Both the position numbers and the translations under genes were made by a program. Of a stretch of DNA of 64,000 nt, positions 52,176 to 63,466 are shown in pieces. Every line of letters starts with the position of its first letter. The stretch's first letter is position 1. The stretch is from the NCBI RefSeq assembly GCF_015330125.1, contig NZ_JADDXR010000002.1:4352685-4416684 (forward strand), in the 5' to 3' direction. Under the pieces are notes generated by a model that worked only from the letters and a program-made list of their open reading frames with translations, was not told the DNA's origin and did no database searches. The stretch is from Zobellia nedashkovskayae (GTDB lineage Bacteria > Bacteroidota > Bacteroidia > Flavobacteriales > Flavobacteriaceae).

Positions 52176-53936
52176 TTAATAGGCAGGGTCTTGTGTTAAC
52201 ACTCCTTGTTGCAAATCTATTTGTGTTTGCGGTACAGGCCAATGATCATCTTGTCCGGCAGTATAAGTAGCCCCTTTTAACCATAGTATTTTTTCATCAC
52301 TTAATTCTGACTGAAGATATTTATTGATGGTTGAATCATCAATACCCCATCTTACTAAATCTTGAAAACGCATTCCCTCTAAAGCAAATTCCAAACGCAT
52401 TTCGTGATAAACAGCTTTTCTTGCATATTCTTGATTAGGAAACGAATCATATAAACCCAAGTTGTAATTAGCTGCAGGTTGATCTTCATCTATATCCAAC
52501 TCATATCCACTTTCAAAAGTGGTGTTATTTATTTTACCCATTACTAAATCATCCTGGGCACGCTCGCGAATTTCATTTACCAAATCTTTTGCTAAACCAA
52601 GGTCGTTTTCTTCCATAGCAACTTCGGCTCTCCAAAGAATAACATGGCTTAATCTGAATATGCGTAAATTATTACCGTTAAGACCATTTGACCAAGTTGG
52701 ACTTGAAATTGAGATAACTCCTTTATTTCTTTTGTAGAACATGATTTTCTTGTTCAAAAAAGGTCCCATACCAGTTTGATCTAACATCCAATCACTACCA
52801 GACATTGGGCCCCAATCCAAGAAGGGTATACCTCTTCTACCAATAGTCCAATCTACTCGTGGGTCCAAAGCCACATCTGTTGGCGTAAAAGGTTCAGTAT
52901 CTAGGACACCATAATCTTCTAGTAATAAATCATCTTGGAAAGTATCAAACAATGGTAAACCATCTGCATCCGTTTTAAAAGCATTGAATAAATCAAAACT
53001 TGGTGCACTATACGAACAACAAGAGCCCACATCACTACCCCTAGGAAACAAAGTTCTATGATCAGCACCGCTATTAGCATCACCTGCACCATCATTAACT
53101 GTGTATTGAACCTCTAAAATACTCTCTGCATTGTTCTGCTTTTCTTCATCAAAGTTATCATAGTAATGATCCATTAACTGAAAAGGACCGTTATCTATAA
53201 TATCATTTAAATAAGGTTTAGCCTCAGAAAATTCTTGTTGAAACATATGAACACGCGCTAAAAGAGCCTTTGCCGCCCAACGCGATGCTCGACCTATTTC
53301 TACCTCTTCTGCCATACCGTTATCAATACCCCATTTAAGGTCGGCTTCAATCATGTCCCAAACTTCTTCGCTGTTAGTTACTTCCTTCGCAACTACATCA
53401 TCTGTGATATATGGTATTTTTTCAATCTTACTACGGAGTTGAAAATGGTACCAAGCTCGCAACCAACGCGCTTCTGCTTCAAGTTGAACAGCTACGGCAG
53501 GTTCTACATTCTCTCCCGCTTTTTTTAACACTCTAATTGCGTCATTTGATCTAGAAATTGCATCGTAATTTGCTGCCCACAATCCATCTAACCATGGGTT
53601 AGAAGCATCAGCTTCGTATCTTTCTATAAGGTTAATAGGGCTCCAGCCACCAGTTTGATCACCACGGTGCATATCATCGGAAGGAACATCTCCCCAAACC
53701 CAATTCATAGCAGATGCCTCTCCACTGCCACCTGCCTCTCCGGCAGAATATCCATCCAATCTAGAATACGCGCCAACAAGAAGAAGGTCTACCCCATTTT
53801 CGGTTGTCAATATTTCTTCGCTTACCGCTCCTTTTGGCTTTTCCTCAAGAAACTCCTCTCCACATGACCAAGAAAGGGCCATGACCGTAGCAAGCAATCC
53901 GGTTTTTATAAATATATTATTTTTCATCTTTTTCAA
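52176..53936 (-). CDS. SusD/RagB-family glycan-binding lipoprotein
   Basis: The 586-residue protein starts with a lipoprotein signal (ATVMALSWSC, Cys25). The body has the RagB/SusD TPR-like helices (EARWLRAWYHFQLR, GRASRWAAKALLARVHMFQQEF) and the C-terminal SusD block EYARKAVYHEMRLEFALEGMRFQDLVRWG. SusD proteins cover the opening of the SusC channel and bind glycan at the cell surface. It lies 9 bases after susC on the same strand. The sugar bound is not visible from sequence; neighbours suggest galactose-containing glycans. Confidence 0.96.
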   Translation of the reverse strand: MKKMKNNIFIKTGLLATVMALSWSCGEEFLEEKPKGAVSEEILTTENGVDLLLVGAYSRLDGYSAGEAGGSGEASAMNWVWGDVPSDDMHRGDQTGGWSPINLIERYEADASNPWLDGLWAANYDAISRSNDAIRVLKKAGENVEPAVAVQLEAEARWLRAWYHFQLRSKIEKIPYITDDVVAKEVTNSEEVWDMIEADLKWGIDNGMAEEVEIGRASRWAAKALLARVHMFQQEFSEAKPYLNDIIDNGPFQLMDHYYDNFDEEKQNNAESILEVQYTVNDGAGDANSGADHRTLFPRGSDVGSCCSYSAPSFDLFNAFKTDADGLPLFDTFQDDLLLEDYGVLDTEPFTPTDVALDPRVDWTIGRRGIPFLDWGPMSGSDWMLDQTGMGPFLNKKIMFYKRNKGVISISSPTWSNGLNGNNLRIFRLSHVILWRAEVAMEENDLGLAKDLVNEIRERAQDDLVMGKINNTTFESGYELDIDEDQPAANYNLGLYDSFPNQEYARKAVYHEMRLEFALEGMRFQDLVRWGIDDSTINKYLQSELSDEKILWLKGATYTAGQDDHWPVPQTQIDLQQGVLTQDPAY

Positions 53937-53945
53937 TTTTTTATT

Positions 53946-56900
53946 TTATAATGAGATGTTAAGACCAAATATGATCTGTCTTGGCGATGGCCAAGTACCC
54001 AAATCCAAACCTCTATCGATATCACTTGAAAAACCTGAATCAGGATCATCATACAAAGCGATTTCGGGATCTAGCCCAGAGTAATCCGATATTGTAAACA
54101 GGTTTGTACCCATTACGTAGATTCTCATAGAGGCCAAATTCATTTTATCCAAAATTGTGCTCGGTACGTTAAAGCCTATTTGCGCATTTTGTAAGCGAAT
54201 GTATGAGGCATCCTCAATTAAATCCGAATGGGTATTCTGCTCAAAACTTGTCTGAGAAGATGCTTTTGGAAGTACAGCATCTGCATTGTTGTCTAAATAT
54301 GGGCTTCCCCAGGACTTGTATAATCTATCTGGACTTTTAGGACCTTGAAAAAGTCCGTATCTGGTAAATCTATTGTAATAGTTTATAGCATCATTACCCT
54401 GACTAGTATAGAAACTAGCAGAAAAATCAAACCCTTTGTACTCCATACTTAGGTTCAACCCTGCTGTAAAATCAGGATTTGGATTACCAATATACGTTCG
54501 ATCATCTGGAGTAATATCTCCACTACCATCTACATCCTTTATTTTTAGGTTTCCTGGTTGATTATAAGTACCATTTTCCGGGTGTGCATCTGCCTCTCCT
54601 TGAGTTTGAAAAATTCCCTCTACAACATATCCATAAAATTCAGGGAACGCAGTACCCGTTTCTACTCTAGAATAGGTCTGAGCTCTTTGGTTTCTACCGA
54701 CAATAAATTCACCATCTGTTTCAGACAAAGACTCAACCTCATTTTTATAAGTTGAGAAAATAACACCTACGTTATATTTAAAATCTCCTTCATCAGTTCC
54801 ACCACCTCTATAACCTAGCTCTATATCAACGCCTTTGTTTGCCATGGTACCGATATTTACACTTGGTGCCGTTGCAAATCCTTCTACTGCTGGTATAGCA
54901 ATAGGGAATAACATATCTTCCGTATCCTTGTTCCAAACATCTACCGTAAGGTTCACACGATTGAATAATGTTGCATCAATAGCAAAGTTAGTAGAAGTAG
55001 TCGTCTCCCATTTAGCATCAGGGTTTCCAATAGCTGAAGATTGGAATCCTTGTTTGATTATACCATCAGCACCACCTAAACCGTAAAACGAGCCACCTAA
55101 GTCAGAACTAAAGGTGCTGAAACCATTATAGTTCCCTATTTGGTCATTACCGGATTGTCCCCAACCAGCACGTAGTTTTAAGTAATTTAACCAGCTGCTA
55201 TCGGCCAAGAAATTCTCTCTAGAAACAACCCATCCACCAGATATAGCTGGGAAATTACCCCATCTGTTATTAGCACCAAACCTAGAAGAACCGTCACGTC
55301 TAACCGTGGCTTCTATCATGTACTTATCATCATACGAATAATACAGACGACCAAAATAGGAGTTTAAAGCCCAAGCAGCAGCTTCTGCATCGTTAGTTTG
55401 ATTTTCTGATCCTGAGCTAAGAATAAAAAAATCATCATCAGTAGAAATAAAGCTTTCCCTTCCTGCAGAGATTTGATCAAACCTATATCTAGTTGATTCA
55501 GTTCCTAGTAAAACATCTAGTTTATGTACATCATTAAAGGTCTTTGTGTAATTTAAAGTATTGGTAAAGTTCCATGTTAAATTATCTCCTCTAGTCTCTG
55601 TTAATGTATGTCCTGCTGTACCATTGGTATTCTCTAAATCCGCAAACCTAGGATCATGATTTGAATACCAATTCATATTATATCCTAAAAGAGACTTGAA
55701 CGTTAGGTTGTTGGCTGGCTTAACCTCTACAAAAACATTACCAGTTACATTTAAAGTAGTTCTCTTATCCTTACGTTGTCTAAAATTATTACCTACAGGA
55801 TTAGGGCCGTCATTTAAGCCACCACCTACTACACCTCCAGCAAAATTACCCGCAATATCCCTAACAGGAATTAACGGACTAGTCTCAATAATACTATTAA
55901 AACCAACTGTGTTTCCTTTAGATTCGCTTAAAGTAACTCCTAAACGTTCACCGATTTTCAACCAATCTTTTACTTGAGAATCTATATTGGCACGTATGGC
56001 ATATCTATTATAGGAATTGTCTCGTAATATCCCTTCTTCTTTAAAATAGTTAGCACTTAAGGCATACGTTGTTTTTTCTGAACCTCCTGAAACAGATAAT
56101 ACAAAATCTTGTATTAGCGCTGGTTGATATAACTCTTCCATCCAATCCGTTCCTTCTTGGTTGGTTTTAGTAATCGGGTAATTTACTTGGTCGTATAATG
56201 CCGGATTTGTTGATGCGTCACCATTTGATGCCCCATTTGGAAACAAATAATCATTTACTTGGGTTGCCTGAATATTATTTGGATCAAAACTAAAATGAGC
56301 ATGATTTGGCGCAATACCATCATTGGTTTGTTCCAACCAAATTTGTTGTCCGATTAAATTAGGATCGGTAACTAAGTCATATCTAGAGGTAGACGTTCCC
56401 ATACCACTCCTTAAGTTAATATCAATCTTGGCGGGTTGCGCTTTTCTACCCGTTGTGGTGGTTATTAAGATTACGCCATTTGCACCTCTTGAACCGTAAA
56501 TAGCAGTAGAAGAAGCATCTTTTAACACCTGCATAGATTCAATTTGGCTTGTTGGTGGTGGCGATGCACCAAAAACTCCATCAACGACATATAAAGGTCC
56601 GTTTCCATTAATAGTACCCAAACCACGAATACGTACTTGAGCATTTTGCCCTGGTCTTGCAGAGGCATTTACCGTAACACCTGCTGCACTACCTTGAAGT
56701 GCTCTTGTTGCATCGGATGAAGCTTGTTGCTCTATGTAAGCCGTTTTTACGGTACTAACAGCACCAGTAACGTCTGCTTTTTTTCTAGAGCCATAACCAA
56801 TAACTACAACTTCGTCCAGAAGTTGAGAATCTGGCTGTAATTGTACGTTAATTGTAGTTCCTGCTTCTGCAGCTATTTCTTGTGTGGTATAACCAGTATA

Positions 56901-57146
56901 AGAAATAACTAGGATATCACCTGTATTTGCGGCTAGGGAAAAGTTTCCGTCAAAATCTGTGACTACCCCATTTGTTGTTCCCTTAACGAGAACGTTTGCC
57001 CCAAACATGGGTTGATTAAGTTCATCGGTTATTGTACCACTTACATTAGAGTCTTGTGCAAATCCAATAGAAGCACAAGTCAACATAAGCCCAAACAATA
57101 ACCAATGTTTGTGTTTTGTGAGTTGTTTAAATAAACATTCTTTCAT
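53946..57146 (-). CDS. SusC/RagA-family TonB-dependent glycan transporter
   Basis: This 1066-residue outer-membrane protein has a signal peptide (ending GFAQDS), a carboxypeptidase-D-like domain (about 33-108), a TonB-box region DEVVVIGYG (about 114-122), a plug with VRIRGLGTINGNGPLYVVDG and the SusC signature SQIESMQVLKDASSTAIYGSRGANGVI, and a beta-barrel to the C-terminal ...FGLNISL. It imports oligosaccharides with energy from TonB. susD follows. Its upstream region contains a 15-bp inverted repeat. No Fec-type sigma domain is present. Confidence 0.97.
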   Translation of the reverse strand: MKECLFKQLTKHKHWLLFGLMLTCASIGFAQDSNVSGTITDELNQPMFGANVLVKGTTNGVVTDFDGNFSLAANTGDILVISYTGYTTQEIAAEAGTTINVQLQPDSQLLDEVVVIGYGSRKKADVTGAVSTVKTAYIEQQASSDATRALQGSAAGVTVNASARPGQNAQVRIRGLGTINGNGPLYVVDGVFGASPPPTSQIESMQVLKDASSTAIYGSRGANGVILITTTTGRKAQPAKIDINLRSGMGTSTSRYDLVTDPNLIGQQIWLEQTNDGIAPNHAHFSFDPNNIQATQVNDYLFPNGASNGDASTNPALYDQVNYPITKTNQEGTDWMEELYQPALIQDFVLSVSGGSEKTTYALSANYFKEEGILRDNSYNRYAIRANIDSQVKDWLKIGERLGVTLSESKGNTVGFNSIIETSPLIPVRDIAGNFAGGVVGGGLNDGPNPVGNNFRQRKDKRTTLNVTGNVFVEVKPANNLTFKSLLGYNMNWYSNHDPRFADLENTNGTAGHTLTETRGDNLTWNFTNTLNYTKTFNDVHKLDVLLGTESTRYRFDQISAGRESFISTDDDFFILSSGSENQTNDAEAAAWALNSYFGRLYYSYDDKYMIEATVRRDGSSRFGANNRWGNFPAISGGWVVSRENFLADSSWLNYLKLRAGWGQSGNDQIGNYNGFSTFSSDLGGSFYGLGGADGIIKQGFQSSAIGNPDAKWETTTSTNFAIDATLFNRVNLTVDVWNKDTEDMLFPIAIPAVEGFATAPSVNIGTMANKGVDIELGYRGGGTDEGDFKYNVGVIFSTYKNEVESLSETDGEFIVGRNQRAQTYSRVETGTAFPEFYGYVVEGIFQTQGEADAHPENGTYNQPGNLKIKDVDGSGDITPDDRTYIGNPNPDFTAGLNLSMEYKGFDFSASFYTSQGNDAINYYNRFTRYGLFQGPKSPDRLYKSWGSPYLDNNADAVLPKASSQTSFEQNTHSDLIEDASYIRLQNAQIGFNVPSTILDKMNLASMRIYVMGTNLFTISDYSGLDPEIALYDDPDSGFSSDIDRGLDLGTWPSPRQIIFGLNISL

Positions 57147-57314
57147 AATAATGCCTGTTTTTTGTTAGTTAGTATTTTGACCAAACAACAGAAATTGATT
57201 TAAAAAATTAGGATTTTCGCTTTAAAAACCTTTCTCTGGTGAGAAATCAATAATTATATTGTCAAAGAAAGTATATTGTGCTTGTTAAGACTCGGCAATA
57301 AATGGTCAAAATCG

Positions 57315-57356
57315 GGTAATTATAGGTCACTTGGTTTTTTATGACCTGTAATTACC
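57315..57356. promoter_or_regulatory. 15-bp inverted repeat between divergent susC and FG-GAP genes
   Basis: GGTAATTATAGGTCA (57315-57329) and TGACCTGTAATTACC (57342-57356) are inverted copies with one mismatch, separated by 12 bases. A further GGTCA lies at 57304-57308. The position between the two divergent genes fits an operator. No T-run follows directly, so a terminator is unlikely. No regulator is encoded next to it. Confidence 0.6.
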
Positions 57357-57477
57357 TGAGCATGAACTTATATTACCCATTCTGTTAAGAGTCTTTCCGT
57401 ATTTTGATCATTATTACACAAACCTTATTATGTTTAGTTTCTCTGTAAAAGATGTAGCGTTTATTGCTTTGGATTCC

Positions 57478-60400
57478 ATGAAAACAAATTGGAGTTTGGG
57501 GTTACTCGGTTGTTTGCTTTTGTTCTTGTTTTCTTGTAATAAAACAGAGCAAAAGCCAGTTGATGATTCAATCACATTATTTACACTAGTTGACCCAGAA
57601 TATTCTGGTATCCATTTTTCAAATACCTTAAAAGAAACCGCCAAGGAAAACCATCTTGTAAATGAAAATTTCGTTACTGGTGCAGGTGTAGCCATTGGGG
57701 ATATAAATAATGATGGACTGCCTGATATTTATTTTTCCGGTAATCAGGTAAATGATATGCTGTACCTGAATAAGGGAGATATGGTTTTTGAAGATGTAAC
57801 TGAAAAGGCCGGTATCCTAAAAAGTGATAGCTGGTCTACCGGCGTCACATTTGCAGATATCAATGGAGATGGCCATCAGGATATATACGTATGTAAAAAC
57901 GAACAAGGTAACAGAGATAAGAGCGCCAATTTACTATACATAAATTCTGGCAATGGTACCTTCAAGGAAATGGCTGCGCATTATGGTTTAGATGATAAGG
58001 GTTTTTCTATTCAGGCGAGTTTTCTAGACTATGATAAAAATGGACTTCTTGATCTTTATGTAATAAACCAACCTCCTGGCTACGGTAACAGACAAGGAGG
58101 CAAAAAGAGAAGAATGGGCTCCAACCCCTTGTATAGTGATAAACTCTATAGAAATCTGGGGAAGGATATCGGTTTTATTGAAGTTTCTCCCATCGCTAAA
58201 ACAGAGAATATGGCTTTTGGCCTTTCTGTAGCGGTTGGTGACCTTAATAATGATGGCTGGCAAGATATGTATGTTGCCAACGACTATAATGAGCCCGACT
58301 TTTTTTATCTAAACGATAAAAAAGGAGGGTTTAAGGAAAACTTGAAAAATAACTTTAAACACATTTCCAATTTTAGCATGGGTACTGATATTGCCGATTT
58401 TGACAATGATGGCAACTTAGATATTATGGTTTTGGATATGGTTGCTGAAGACCACAAACGTATCAAAACTAATATGGGCGGTATGAATCCAGAAAATTTC
58501 TGGAACATGGTTAATGAAGGTGGGCATTATCAATATATGTTCAACACTCTACAACGAAACAATGGCAATGGTTCTTTTAGTGATGTTGCACAAATGGCTG
58601 GAGTGTCCAATACAGATTGGAGTTGGGGGCCACTAATTGCTGATTTTGATAATGACGGTCTAAAAGACATTTTCGTTACCAATGGCATTAAGCGAAATAT
58701 GCGCAACAGCGATGTAAATAAAGAATACGAACGAATTTTAGATAGCATTGATAAGGTTGCAAAAAAGGAAAATAAAAAATTTCAAGATGTAGTGGATATT
58801 TTGGCTTTAACCAAAATTGCTCCAGAAGACAAGCTTCAGAACTATGCTTATAAAAATAATGGTGACCTCACTTTTACCAAACAAAATAAAGAATGGGGAT
58901 TTGAGCTTGAAACCTTATCCAATGGCTCGGCCTACGCAGATATAGATCAAGATGGAGATTTAGACCTTGTTATAAATAATATAGATGAAAAGGCATTTAT
59001 CTATAAAAATCATACGGTAGAAAAGAATATTGGAAACTACATTAGATTTAACCTCCACCCCACTTCGCAGACCGAAGCTCTAAGCAGTAAAATTTCACTC
59101 TATAAAGACGCTAATCTATGGCAGACCATAGAAGTAACCAATGTGCGGGGTTATATGTCAAAAAGCGAAAATACGGCTCATTTTGGAGTTGGTTCTATGG
59201 AAGACATTGAAAAAATTAGGATTCAATGGCCCAACGGCCAGGTAAGTGAGCTTAAAGATGTTCGCTCAAATCAGTCGTTAGCTATTTATCAGAAAAATGA
59301 AGAATTTATAAGTAGGATCAACATATCCATCAAGCCAATTTTCAAGGAAAATACAGCCAAAACCAATCTGAAATACAGGCATACTGAAAATGAATTTGAT
59401 GATTACCAGAAACAAGTTCTTCTGCCGCACAAAATGTCTCAATTTGGACCGACGATATCGGTAGCCGATGTTAATTCGGACGGACTTGATGATTTTTACA
59501 TTGGGGGTGCTTCGGGCAAAAGCGGAACTCTTTTTGTTCAAAATAACGCTGGAAATTTTGATAGTATTCCGCAACTATCTTTTCTGAAAGATAAAATTTC
59601 CGAAGACCTTGGCAGCGTGTTTTTTGATATTGATAAAGATGGAGACCAAGACCTATTTGTAGTTAGTGGTGGTTACGAATTTCAGGAAAATAGCAAAAAC
59701 CTTCAAGACCGACTATACCTTAACGACGGTACGGGCCATTTTAAAAAAGACAGCGGCAGATTACCAAAATACTTGGATAGCGGCTCCCAAGTAATCTCTG
59801 CGGATTACGATAATGATGGCGATATAGATCTGTTTATAGGAGGTAGACAAACACCCGGTAAATACCCTTCTCCTGCCAATAGCATGTTACTACAAAATGA
59901 TAATGGGTATCTAAAGAATGTAACCTCTTCAAAAGCTCCGGACTTCAAAAATCTAGGTATGGTGACTTCCGCTCAATGGGCACTCATTAATAATGATGAC
60001 AAATTAGACTTGATTATTGTTGGCGAATGGATGCCTATTACAACTTTCTTGCAAACCGAAAACGGGAATTTTGAACGTACATCTATTGAAGGTTTAGATA
60101 AAACCAATGGTTGGTATTACAACGTCACCAAAGCCGATATGGATAATGATGGCGATGATGATTTCATTGTAGGTAATTTAGGTTTGAATTATAAATATAA
60201 AGCATCTCCCAAACATCCATTTCAGGTTCATAGTGCAGATTTTGATAAAAATGGAAAGCAAGATATTGTCCTCAGTTATTTTGAAGAAGGAGAAGTTTAT
60301 CCCATAAGAGGACGGTCTTGTTCCGTGGAGCAAATACCAGAGTTAGACGCCAAATTCCCCACTTTTGAATCTTTTGGTGATTCTGATTTGAAAGATATAT

Positions 60401-60810
60401 ACGGAGACCAACTTAATGATGCCCTTCATTTATCGGCATATACATTTGCTTCTTATTATATTGAAAATGTTGATGGAAAATCACTTCAACTACACGAGCT
60501 TCCAAAACTGGCGCAAGTATCTAGCATAAACACCATCCTTGCAGAAGATTTTGATAAAGACGGCCACAAGGACTTATTGATTGCCGGAAATTTATTTACC
60601 TCCGAGATTGAAACTCCCAGAAATGATGCGGGCGTTGGTCTTTTTCTGAAAGGCAACGGAAAAGGAGATTTTACTCCAATTACAACAGCAGAAAGTGGAT
60701 TTTATGCTCCTTTTGATGTCAAAGACATGAAGATTATAAAGAAAGGTGAGAAATTAAACATACTGATCGGTAACAATGACCATTACTTACAACTTATAGG
60801 ATGCAACTAA
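57478..60810 (+). CDS. FG-GAP/ASPIC-UnbV repeat lipoprotein
   Basis: From the ATG at 57478 the protein has 1110 residues and a clean lipoprotein signal (LLGCLLLFLFSC); an upstream ATG at 57430 gives an extra, unlikely leader. The body has at least a dozen calcium-binding FG-GAP/VCBS loops of the type D-x-N-x-D-G (DINNDGLPD, DINGDGHQD, DLNNDGWQD, DFDNDGNLD, DIDQDGDLD, DMDNDGDDD). In the middle is an ASPIC/UnbV domain ending near FGVGSMEDIEKIRIQWPNGQ. Such beta-propeller proteins are often found beside SusCD pairs, presumably binding glycans or proteins on the surface. It is divergent from susC and convergent with the GH2 gene. Confidence 0.93.
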   Translation: MKTNWSLGLLGCLLLFLFSCNKTEQKPVDDSITLFTLVDPEYSGIHFSNTLKETAKENHLVNENFVTGAGVAIGDINNDGLPDIYFSGNQVNDMLYLNKGDMVFEDVTEKAGILKSDSWSTGVTFADINGDGHQDIYVCKNEQGNRDKSANLLYINSGNGTFKEMAAHYGLDDKGFSIQASFLDYDKNGLLDLYVINQPPGYGNRQGGKKRRMGSNPLYSDKLYRNLGKDIGFIEVSPIAKTENMAFGLSVAVGDLNNDGWQDMYVANDYNEPDFFYLNDKKGGFKENLKNNFKHISNFSMGTDIADFDNDGNLDIMVLDMVAEDHKRIKTNMGGMNPENFWNMVNEGGHYQYMFNTLQRNNGNGSFSDVAQMAGVSNTDWSWGPLIADFDNDGLKDIFVTNGIKRNMRNSDVNKEYERILDSIDKVAKKENKKFQDVVDILALTKIAPEDKLQNYAYKNNGDLTFTKQNKEWGFELETLSNGSAYADIDQDGDLDLVINNIDEKAFIYKNHTVEKNIGNYIRFNLHPTSQTEALSSKISLYKDANLWQTIEVTNVRGYMSKSENTAHFGVGSMEDIEKIRIQWPNGQVSELKDVRSNQSLAIYQKNEEFISRINISIKPIFKENTAKTNLKYRHTENEFDDYQKQVLLPHKMSQFGPTISVADVNSDGLDDFYIGGASGKSGTLFVQNNAGNFDSIPQLSFLKDKISEDLGSVFFDIDKDGDQDLFVVSGGYEFQENSKNLQDRLYLNDGTGHFKKDSGRLPKYLDSGSQVISADYDNDGDIDLFIGGRQTPGKYPSPANSMLLQNDNGYLKNVTSSKAPDFKNLGMVTSAQWALINNDDKLDLIIVGEWMPITTFLQTENGNFERTSIEGLDKTNGWYYNVTKADMDNDGDDDFIVGNLGLNYKYKASPKHPFQVHSADFDKNGKQDIVLSYFEEGEVYPIRGRSCSVEQIPELDAKFPTFESFGDSDLKDIYGDQLNDALHLSAYTFASYYIENVDGKSLQLHELPKLAQVSSINTILAEDFDKDGHKDLLIAGNLFTSEIETPRNDAGVGLFLKGNGKGDFTPITTAESGFYAPFDVKDMKIIKKGEKLNILIGNNDHYLQLIGCN

Positions 60811-60825
60811 AGTCAGCAAGAAAAC

Positions 60826-63369
60826 CTACTTGTCAGCTGGTATAATCTTTAAAGTTACCTCCCCTGTTTTTAGGCCTTCGGACGTTGCGGAAATGGTTAC
60901 ATTGTCTGCTTTTAGATTTGATTGTACAATCAGCAGTGCCCTACCCTGATCGGTTACAATTTTGTTGGACTGAAAATCTTGTACATTTCTTTCCGAACCA
61001 TTATCCACTCCTAACAATTTTACATCACCTTTAATAGTAAAAGTAATTTCAGAATTGAGATGACGGACAGGGTTTCCTTCTTTATCTACAATTTGGGCAA
61101 TTATGTGAGCTGCATCATAAGCGTTGGCTCTTAATTCTGTCTTACCTACAGAAAGCTGAATGGAAGCGGGTTCCTTGGCTGTTTTAATCTCTACAATCGC
61201 GTCTACTTTTTTTTCCTCAATATAACCTTCGGCCTTTAACTGCCCCTCTGCAAATGGAACGGACCATTTGTAAATGTGGTCTGCAAAATCATCAAGTTTT
61301 TTTCGACCTAAAGATGTATCGTTTAAAAAAAGTTCTACTTCATCACAATTGGAATATACCTCTACTACGGTTGGTTCATTAGCTTTATAATTCCAATATT
61401 CATTGGTATCATGCCAAAACCATAATGCTTCTTTCCAAGCATCTTTTTTCTTTTCTACAGGTTCTCCCGAATTATTCAACTTATATATGGATTTGTCTAA
61501 AGACTGTGTGGTAATATATAAATGAGGAGTATCGTTCCAAAGGGTTTTCATCATATGGTACGAAGTTTTTTCAAAACCTGCGGAATTCAATAATCCGCTA
61601 TTTGTACCCTTCTTAGGCCATCCTCCGTTAGACTCTCCCATATAATCAATTCCCGTCCAAAGAAAAAGACCGGAAATAAAAGGACGCTCCATAACAGCCT
61701 TCCATTCATGCCACTGCGGAAGATTTTCAGTTCCCATGATTACCTTGTTCGGATAATTTTTGTGTCCGTAATCATAAATTACCCGGCGGTAACTATACCC
61801 TACCACATCTAATGCATCTGTATAACCTGACAAATGACTAGCCGACGGTAAAATGCAATTAGCGGTTACATAACGGGTAGTATCCAATTCCTTCGTCCAC
61901 TTTGCCAACTTCTGTGCAGTTTTCCCTATATCATACTTTTCTTTGGGCAAGGTCTTAAGTTGTTCTTTAATTTGTTCTGGAGTAAACGGAGGTTCGGAGA
62001 AAAAGTAATTGCCTTGCCAGCCCATATTATTAAAGAATCCCGTAGCATCGGCATTTCTAGGGTACGTCCATTCAATCTCGTTACCAATACTCCACTGTAT
62101 AATACTGGGATGGTTTCTATGCGCCAAAATCGTGTTTTTTAAGTCCTTTTCGGCCCATTCTTGAAAATGCTCCGTATAACCACGAGTAACGTAGTCTACA
62201 CTTTGCTCATTCATATTTTTTCTTTTGTCCTTTGGATTGTCCCATTCGTCAAAAAACTCATCTTGTACTAAGAAGCCCATCTCGTCACACAAGTTCAAAA
62301 ATGCTTCAGAACCGGGGTTATGAGAAATTCTAATCGCATTACAGCCCGCTTTTTTTAGCTTGGTCAATCGTCTTCTCCAAACATCATCGGGAACAGCGGC
62401 TCCTACCATACCACCATCATGATGAAGACAGACCCCTTTTATTTTCATATTTTCCCCGTTTAGAAAAAAACCTTCGTTAGCATCAAAACGGATAGACCGT
62501 ACTCCAAAAACAGTTACCTCTTGATCTATTATCTTACCATCTTCAACTACAGAAGTAACGGCTTTGTACAGATATGGATTATCTACCTTCCATAAATTAG
62601 GTTTTTCAATTGTTAAAGAAAGTTGTTCTTGGGAATTTTCATTTCCCAGAATTGCCAAATTGATTGTTTTGTCACTGACTTTTTTTCCATCTTCGTTATA
62701 AATCTCAGTTCGTACATCGACTTTTTTATCCTTTGAAAAATCGTTTTCAATTTCAACGGAAACCGAGACCTCTGCTCTGTTATCATCAATTATAGGTGTA
62801 TTTACGAATACGCCCCAAATAGGAATATGCAGTTTATTTTTGACCAAAAGTTTTACATCACGATATATACCGGAACCCGTGTACCAACGACTATCCGCAT
62901 AGCGAGTTCTATCTACTTTTATTTCTATTAAATTGGAATCTTTTTCTGATTTTAAGTAAGATGATATATCGAAGTAAAAAGGAGAATATCCATACGGATG
63001 AAAACCTACTTTTTCTCCGTTTAAGATTACTTCTGAGTTGTTATAAACCCCATCAAACAAAACATATGCTTTCTCATCCGGTTTTAATTGAAGTGGGAAT
63101 GTTTTTTTATATAAACCTGTACCACCGGGAAGGTATCCTGTGGCCCCTTCTCCATTTATAGAATCAAAAGAAGCTTCAACACTCCAATCATGTGGAAGTC
63201 TAACATCTTTCCATTCCGCAGTATGTCCTGTGGTATCTATCAATTGAAACTGCCAATCAAAATTAAAATCCGTAGATATCTGCGTTAGGTCTTTTTGAGA
63301 TTGATTACTGGTATTACAAGAAGTAAATAAAGAACCAATCAGCACAAAATATAAAAGATAATTTTTCAT
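60826..63369 (-). CDS. GH2-family glycosidase, beta-galactosidase-like lipoprotein
   Basis: Starting at the ATG at 63369 gives 847 residues with a lipoprotein signal ([11 protein letters not shown]); an ATG 9 codons upstream is less likely. Domains in order: sugar-binding jelly-roll ([21 protein letters not shown]), Ig-like, the TIM barrel with the acid/base Glu in SIGNEIEW, and a candidate nucleophile Glu in [14 protein letters not shown]4982-like domain ([29 protein letters not shown]) and a GH2 C-terminal domain follow. It likely removes beta-galactose, or a related residue, from glycans. It sits downstream of the RhaT-like gene on the same strand. Confidence 0.94.
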   Translation of the reverse strand: MKNYLLYFVLIGSLFTSCNTSNQSQKDLTQISTDFNFDWQFQLIDTTGHTAEWKDVRLPHDWSVEASFDSINGEGATGYLPGGTGLYKKTFPLQLKPDEKAYVLFDGVYNNSEVILNGEKVGFHPYGYSPFYFDISSYLKSEKDSNLIEIKVDRTRYADSRWYTGSGIYRDVKLLVKNKLHIPIWGVFVNTPIIDDNRAEVSVSVEIENDFSKDKKVDVRTEIYNEDGKKVSDKTINLAILGNENSQEQLSLTIEKPNLWKVDNPYLYKAVTSVVEDGKIIDQEVTVFGVRSIRFDANEGFFLNGENMKIKGVCLHHDGGMVGAAVPDDVWRRRLTKLKKAGCNAIRISHNPGSEAFLNLCDEMGFLVQDEFFDEWDNPKDKRKNMNEQSVDYVTRGYTEHFQEWAEKDLKNTILAHRNHPSIIQWSIGNEIEWTYPRNADATGFFNNMGWQGNYFFSEPPFTPEQIKEQLKTLPKEKYDIGKTAQKLAKWTKELDTTRYVTANCILPSASHLSGYTDALDVVGYSYRRVIYDYGHKNYPNKVIMGTENLPQWHEWKAVMERPFISGLFLWTGIDYMGESNGGWPKKGTNSGLLNSAGFEKTSYHMMKTLWNDTPHLYITTQSLDKSIYKLNNSGEPVEKKKDAWKEALWFWHDTNEYWNYKANEPTVVEVYSNCDEVELFLNDTSLGRKKLDDFADHIYKWSVPFAEGQLKAEGYIEEKKVDAIVEIKTAKEPASIQLSVGKTELRANAYDAAHIIAQIVDKEGNPVRHLNSEITFTIKGDVKLLGVDNGSERNVQDFQSNKIVTDQGRALLIVQSNLKADNVTISATSEGLKTGEVTLKIIPADK

Positions 63370-63466
63370 GAACGAAGTGTTAACTATATGAGTCAAAAAA
63401 GCCCAATTGAAAAGCTAATAACAACTGGGCTAACTACTAAAAAATATTATTGATTAAAGAGTTATT

